Part shown: positions 36,690-38,206 of the stretch, piece after piece | Position numbering within the stretch: position 1 is the first letter of the stretch | Layout of the letters: each line of letters opens with the position of its first letter | From: an uncultured Pigmentiphaga sp. | Lineage (GTDB): Bacteria; Pseudomonadota; Gammaproteobacteria; Burkholderiales; Burkholderiaceae_B | Direction of reading: 5' to 3' | NCBI GenBank assembly: GCA_937891425.1 | Contig: CALAGD010000075.1 | Coordinates: 1-38,206 of the forward strand | Length of the DNA stretch: 38,206 bases | Notes under the pieces: model-generated | What the model was told of the DNA's origin: nothing | The model's database searches: none | Seen by the model: the letters and a program-made list of their open reading frames with translations, nothing else | Program-made: the position numbers and the translations under genes

Positions 36690-36829
36690 TGGTCCATCGC
36701 ACCGTGTCTGACAGATGCCCAGCTTGGAGGCTGCTTCCGTGGTCGGCGTCTTGCCGGGGAGCACGGGCAATCTTCCGCGCAGTCTGCTAAAATTTACGTT
36801 TTTGCAGCAACGCCGTTTGCTGCCAACCC

Positions 36830-36920
36830 GGACAGATGGCCGAGTGGTCGAAGGCGCACGCCTGGAAAGCGTGTATACGTGACAAGCGTATCGGGGGTTC
36901 GAATCCCCCTCTGTCCGCCA
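36830..36920 (+). tRNA. tRNA-Ser (anticodon GGA)
   Basis: 91 nt with encoded CCA. Acceptor stem GGACAGA / TCTGTCC followed by GCCA; anticodon stem CACGC / GCGTG with loop CTGGAAA, so the anticodon is GGA at 36864-36866 (reads UCC/UCU). A long variable arm (ATACG / CGTAT) is the mark of a class II serine tRNA. T-arm GGGGG-TTCGAAT-CCCCC. It is the apparent integration site of the element that follows. Confidence 0.97.
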
Positions 36921-36954
36921 AGAATTCATCTAGCTAAGTCTCGCAACACCTACC

Positions 36955-36988
36955 AAGCCCGCATGCTTACTGGCACTGCGGGCTTTTT
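36955..36988 (+). terminator. Terminator after tRNA-Ser
   Basis: AAGCCCGCA and TGCGGGCTT, a 9-bp perfect stem around a 13-nt loop, running into a T stretch, 34 bp after the tRNA end. It separates the tRNA from the integrase remnant. Confidence 0.85.
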
Positions 36989-37031
36989 GTCGTCTATCGC
37001 CGCGCACGCTCATCCATTGACATCTACGGTA

Positions 37032-37056
37032 GGGTGACGGTAGTTTAGGCGGTATC
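37032..37056 (+). repeat. Direct repeat copy 1, upstream of the integrase remnant
   Basis: 25 bp opening GGGTGACGGTAGTTT and ending CGGTATC; 23 of 25 bases match the copy at 37989-38013. It contains TGACGGTA, with inverted copies TACCGTCA at 37061-37068 and 37077-37084. Such repeats often serve as arm-type integrase binding sites. Confidence 0.75.
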
Positions 37057-37083
37057 CACGTACCGTCATGGGTAGATACCGTC

Positions 37084-37266
37084 ATGAAGCTAACCGATGT
37101 CGCCGTTCGGCAGGCAAAACCCCGAGATACGCCATACAAGCTGGCCGATGGCACCGGCCTGTACCTGCTGGTCAATACGGCGGGGAAGTATTGGCGCTAC
37201 GACTACCGCTTCGAGGGCAAGCGCAAAGAGCGCTGGCACGCGAGTCAATATAAAATCGCTGCCTGA
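37084..37266 (+). pseudogene. Truncated tyrosine-recombinase integrase (N-terminal arm-binding domain only)
   Basis: 60 codons. The start MKLTDVAVRQAKPRDTPYKL and LADGTGLYLLV match the N-terminal arm-DNA-binding domain (DUF4102 type) of P4-like phage and island integrases, which are normally about 400 aa. After RYDYRFEGKRKE the expected continuation (a TLALG-type strand and helix) is missing, and the frame ends at 37266. No catalytic R-H-R-Y core is found downstream, so the enzyme is dead. Lying just after a tRNA 3' end in the same direction is the classic site of an island integrase. The ATG overlaps an inverted TGACGGTA motif (37077-37084). Confidence 0.85.
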
Positions 37267-37462
37267 ACCCGGGGCTAAGGACTGCATAAAACGGCGGCAA
37301 TATCAGCGAGGGAAATGTGTGGATCGCCGTTCACCATGGAAATGTTGTTAAAAAAACAAGCCACGCAATTTCACTATTCGGACAGATATGGGAATTTCAT
37401 TGCAGAGGTTTCGGTAGATCGTCGTCTCTGTGGGTTCGAGTAGGCTAGGTTGGGGAGGCGAC

Positions 37463-37783
37463 ATGGATAAGTGGGCCAAGTATGACCAACCAACGTATGC
37501 TCGCACAAAATTCGCTATTGACCCCTCGCCCGCCCCCGTTGAGGATGTACAGACGACGGTAGGTGAGTGGCAAACTGCCCCCCTTGCGGGGCCAAAGGTC
37601 GTACGTTGGCGATTTTTGCGCACCCCCATAGGAGGGATGAATGAGATCGAATGTGAGCAAGCAGATGGTCTGCGGTACCGGGGGATGATCCACATTACTA
37701 CTGTCGAGCATAGAAGCTGGGGGCGGACCCCGACCGCTAAACAGGCCAAGCCGCGAAAATGGTGGAGCCTTTGGCGAACGTAA
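37463..37783 (+). CDS. Hypothetical protein in the island remnant
   Basis: 106 aa from ATG 37463. A strong GGGGAGG lies 4 nt upstream, the best evidence that it is or was a real gene. No signal peptide, transmembrane helix or domain that I recognise; the C-terminus is basic and Trp-rich (KPRKWWSLWRT). Its base composition looks less GC-rich than the core genes. It lies between the two integrase-type repeats, so it would have come with the element. It may be a remnant. Confidence 0.45.
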   Translation: MDKWAKYDQPTYARTKFAIDPSPAPVEDVQTTVGEWQTAPLAGPKVVRWRFLRTPIGGMNEIECEQADGLRYRGMIHITTVEHRSWGRTPTAKQAKPRKWWSLWRT

Positions 37784-37988
37784 CCTGGGGTACAAGCGGC
37801 TACATGGCCGAAAATGCACTTCTGGTTTTTTAGGGGCTATATTTACGAGACCCATGACAGAGGGGTACACCCCACTTCGCTCAGTCCACGGGGGGACCCT
37901 AGGGGGTGGAGCTAGAGTGGTAACGGCGTGAGGTATCGGTGTCACAACCAGTGGGAGTTGCTTCCCATACTGGGGCACAGGGTGCTTG

Positions 37989-38013
37989 GGGTGACGGTAG
38001 TTTTGACGGTATC
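37989..38013 (+). repeat. Direct repeat copy 2, right end of the island remnant
   Basis: Matches 37032-37056 at 23 of 25 positions. It holds two direct copies of TGACGGTA (37992-37999 and 38004-38011), followed by TGCCGTC. It lies 55 bp before the tRNA-like att copy. Confidence 0.75.
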
Positions 38014-38054
38014 TGCCGTCGGAATTTCTTTATATCGTTTGTTTGCGCGGCTTA

Positions 38055-38085
38055 CAGGGGTTTGTATGAATCCCCCTCTGCGCCA
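38055..38085 (+). repeat. Putative far attachment site (degenerate copy of the tRNA-Ser 3' end)
   Basis: GAATCCCCCTCTG at 38068-38080 is identical to 36901-36913 in tRNA-Ser, and CGCCA follows (the tRNA has TCCGCCA). Upstream, GGGGTT also matches the T-arm, with an altered loop. This is what one att site of a tRNA-inserted element looks like, at 1.17 kb from the tRNA. Confidence 0.65.
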
Positions 38086-38206
38086 GTTACTGGTCTTCGG
38101 TACTTCGCGCCGTTTGCATGAAACCCGCAAGAGCAAAGTAAGCTTCCGGCGAACACACCTTGCGGCGCGGGGCCGGTCCCTGAAGAATAGGTGCCCACTT
38201 CAATTT

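Larger units (their letters stand above)
36360..36829. other. acs to tRNA-Ser intergenic region
   Basis: 470 bp with no convincing protein gene; three overlapping open frames show no recognisable domain. It contains a candidate promoter-hairpin-terminator unit (36457-36689) and, at 36788-36793, TAAAAT, a likely -10 for tRNA-Ser with no visible -35. Confidence 0.5.
37784..38206. other. Right end of the island remnant and downstream flank
   Basis: 423 bp with no credible gene. It contains direct repeat copy 2 (37989-38013) and the degenerate tRNA 3'-end copy (38055-38085). Short G- and C-runs near 37870-37915 could fold locally. After 38086 I see nothing that I recognise. Confidence 0.5.

Noticed and set aside
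36431..36790. 119-codon open frame after acs
   Set aside because: It has no domain and no good RBS, and it runs through a strong terminator hairpin.
38055..38085. A second tRNA gene
   Set aside because: Only a T-arm and part of the acceptor are recognisable; there is no anticodon arm or 5' half upstream, so it is read as an att remnant.

Overview
The window reads as a GC-rich (roughly 60-65 %) chromosomal segment from a betaproteobacterium of the order Burkholderiales, most likely family Alcaligenaceae (Bordetella / Achromobacter / Pusillimonas relatives). The basis is a Bordetella-like gene order ompA-ubiG-gph opposite gyrA-serC-pheA-hisC-tyrA, a tmRNA tag close to the Bordetella tag, a Bug-family solute-binding protein, and a GyrA with Gln at position 83. 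Almost all of it is ordinary core genome. Two stretches are accessory-like: about 19.6-24.5 kb and about 36.4-38.2 kb.

Layout. 0-2.8 kb (minus strand): tmRNA ssrA with its 3' CCA exactly at base 1, phosphoglycolate phosphatase gph, ubiquinone methyltransferase ubiG and a short OmpA-type protein. 3.2-10.3 kb (plus): gyrA, serC, pheA, hisC and tyrA, packed with overlaps; this links serine, phenylalanine, tyrosine and histidine synthesis. 10.4-13.0 kb (minus): metG and a small membrane protein. 13.1-19.6 kb (plus): the Fe-S carrier/Mrp ATPase apbC, then tamA and tamB (outer-membrane translocation and assembly module).

19.6-24.4 kb (minus): a three-gene unit. It encodes a FecR-domain periplasmic protein with a beta-rich C-terminus, a CHASE2-cyclase membrane protein and a TPR plus beta-barrel outer-membrane protein. 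The genes are almost contiguous (9-bp gap, then a possible 4-bp GTGA overlap). The cyclase keeps both metal-binding aspartates but lacks the lysine and arginine that class III cyclases use for the base and the transition state. I regard this as the best candidate for an undescribed envelope-signalling or surface-assembly system.

24.9-29.1 kb (plus): rpmH, rnpA, yidD, yidC and mnmE, the ribosome / RNase P / membrane-insertase cluster that often lies beside dnaA and oriC; no dnaA or DnaA boxes are seen here. 29.2-31.5 kb: a NUDIX hydrolase and the ABC-F translation factor ettA. 31.7-36.4 kb: a Bug-type binding protein, an NlpC/P60 lipoprotein on the minus strand, a GlcG/HbpS-like protein and acetyl-CoA synthetase acs.

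36.4-38.2 kb: a candidate terminator-ended small RNA, tRNA-Ser(GGA), then a small decayed integrative element. The element has a truncated tyrosine-integrase N-terminus, several copies of an 8-bp motif, an orphan ORF with a strong ribosome binding site, and a degenerate copy of the tRNA 3' end about 1.17 kb downstream as a likely far attachment site.
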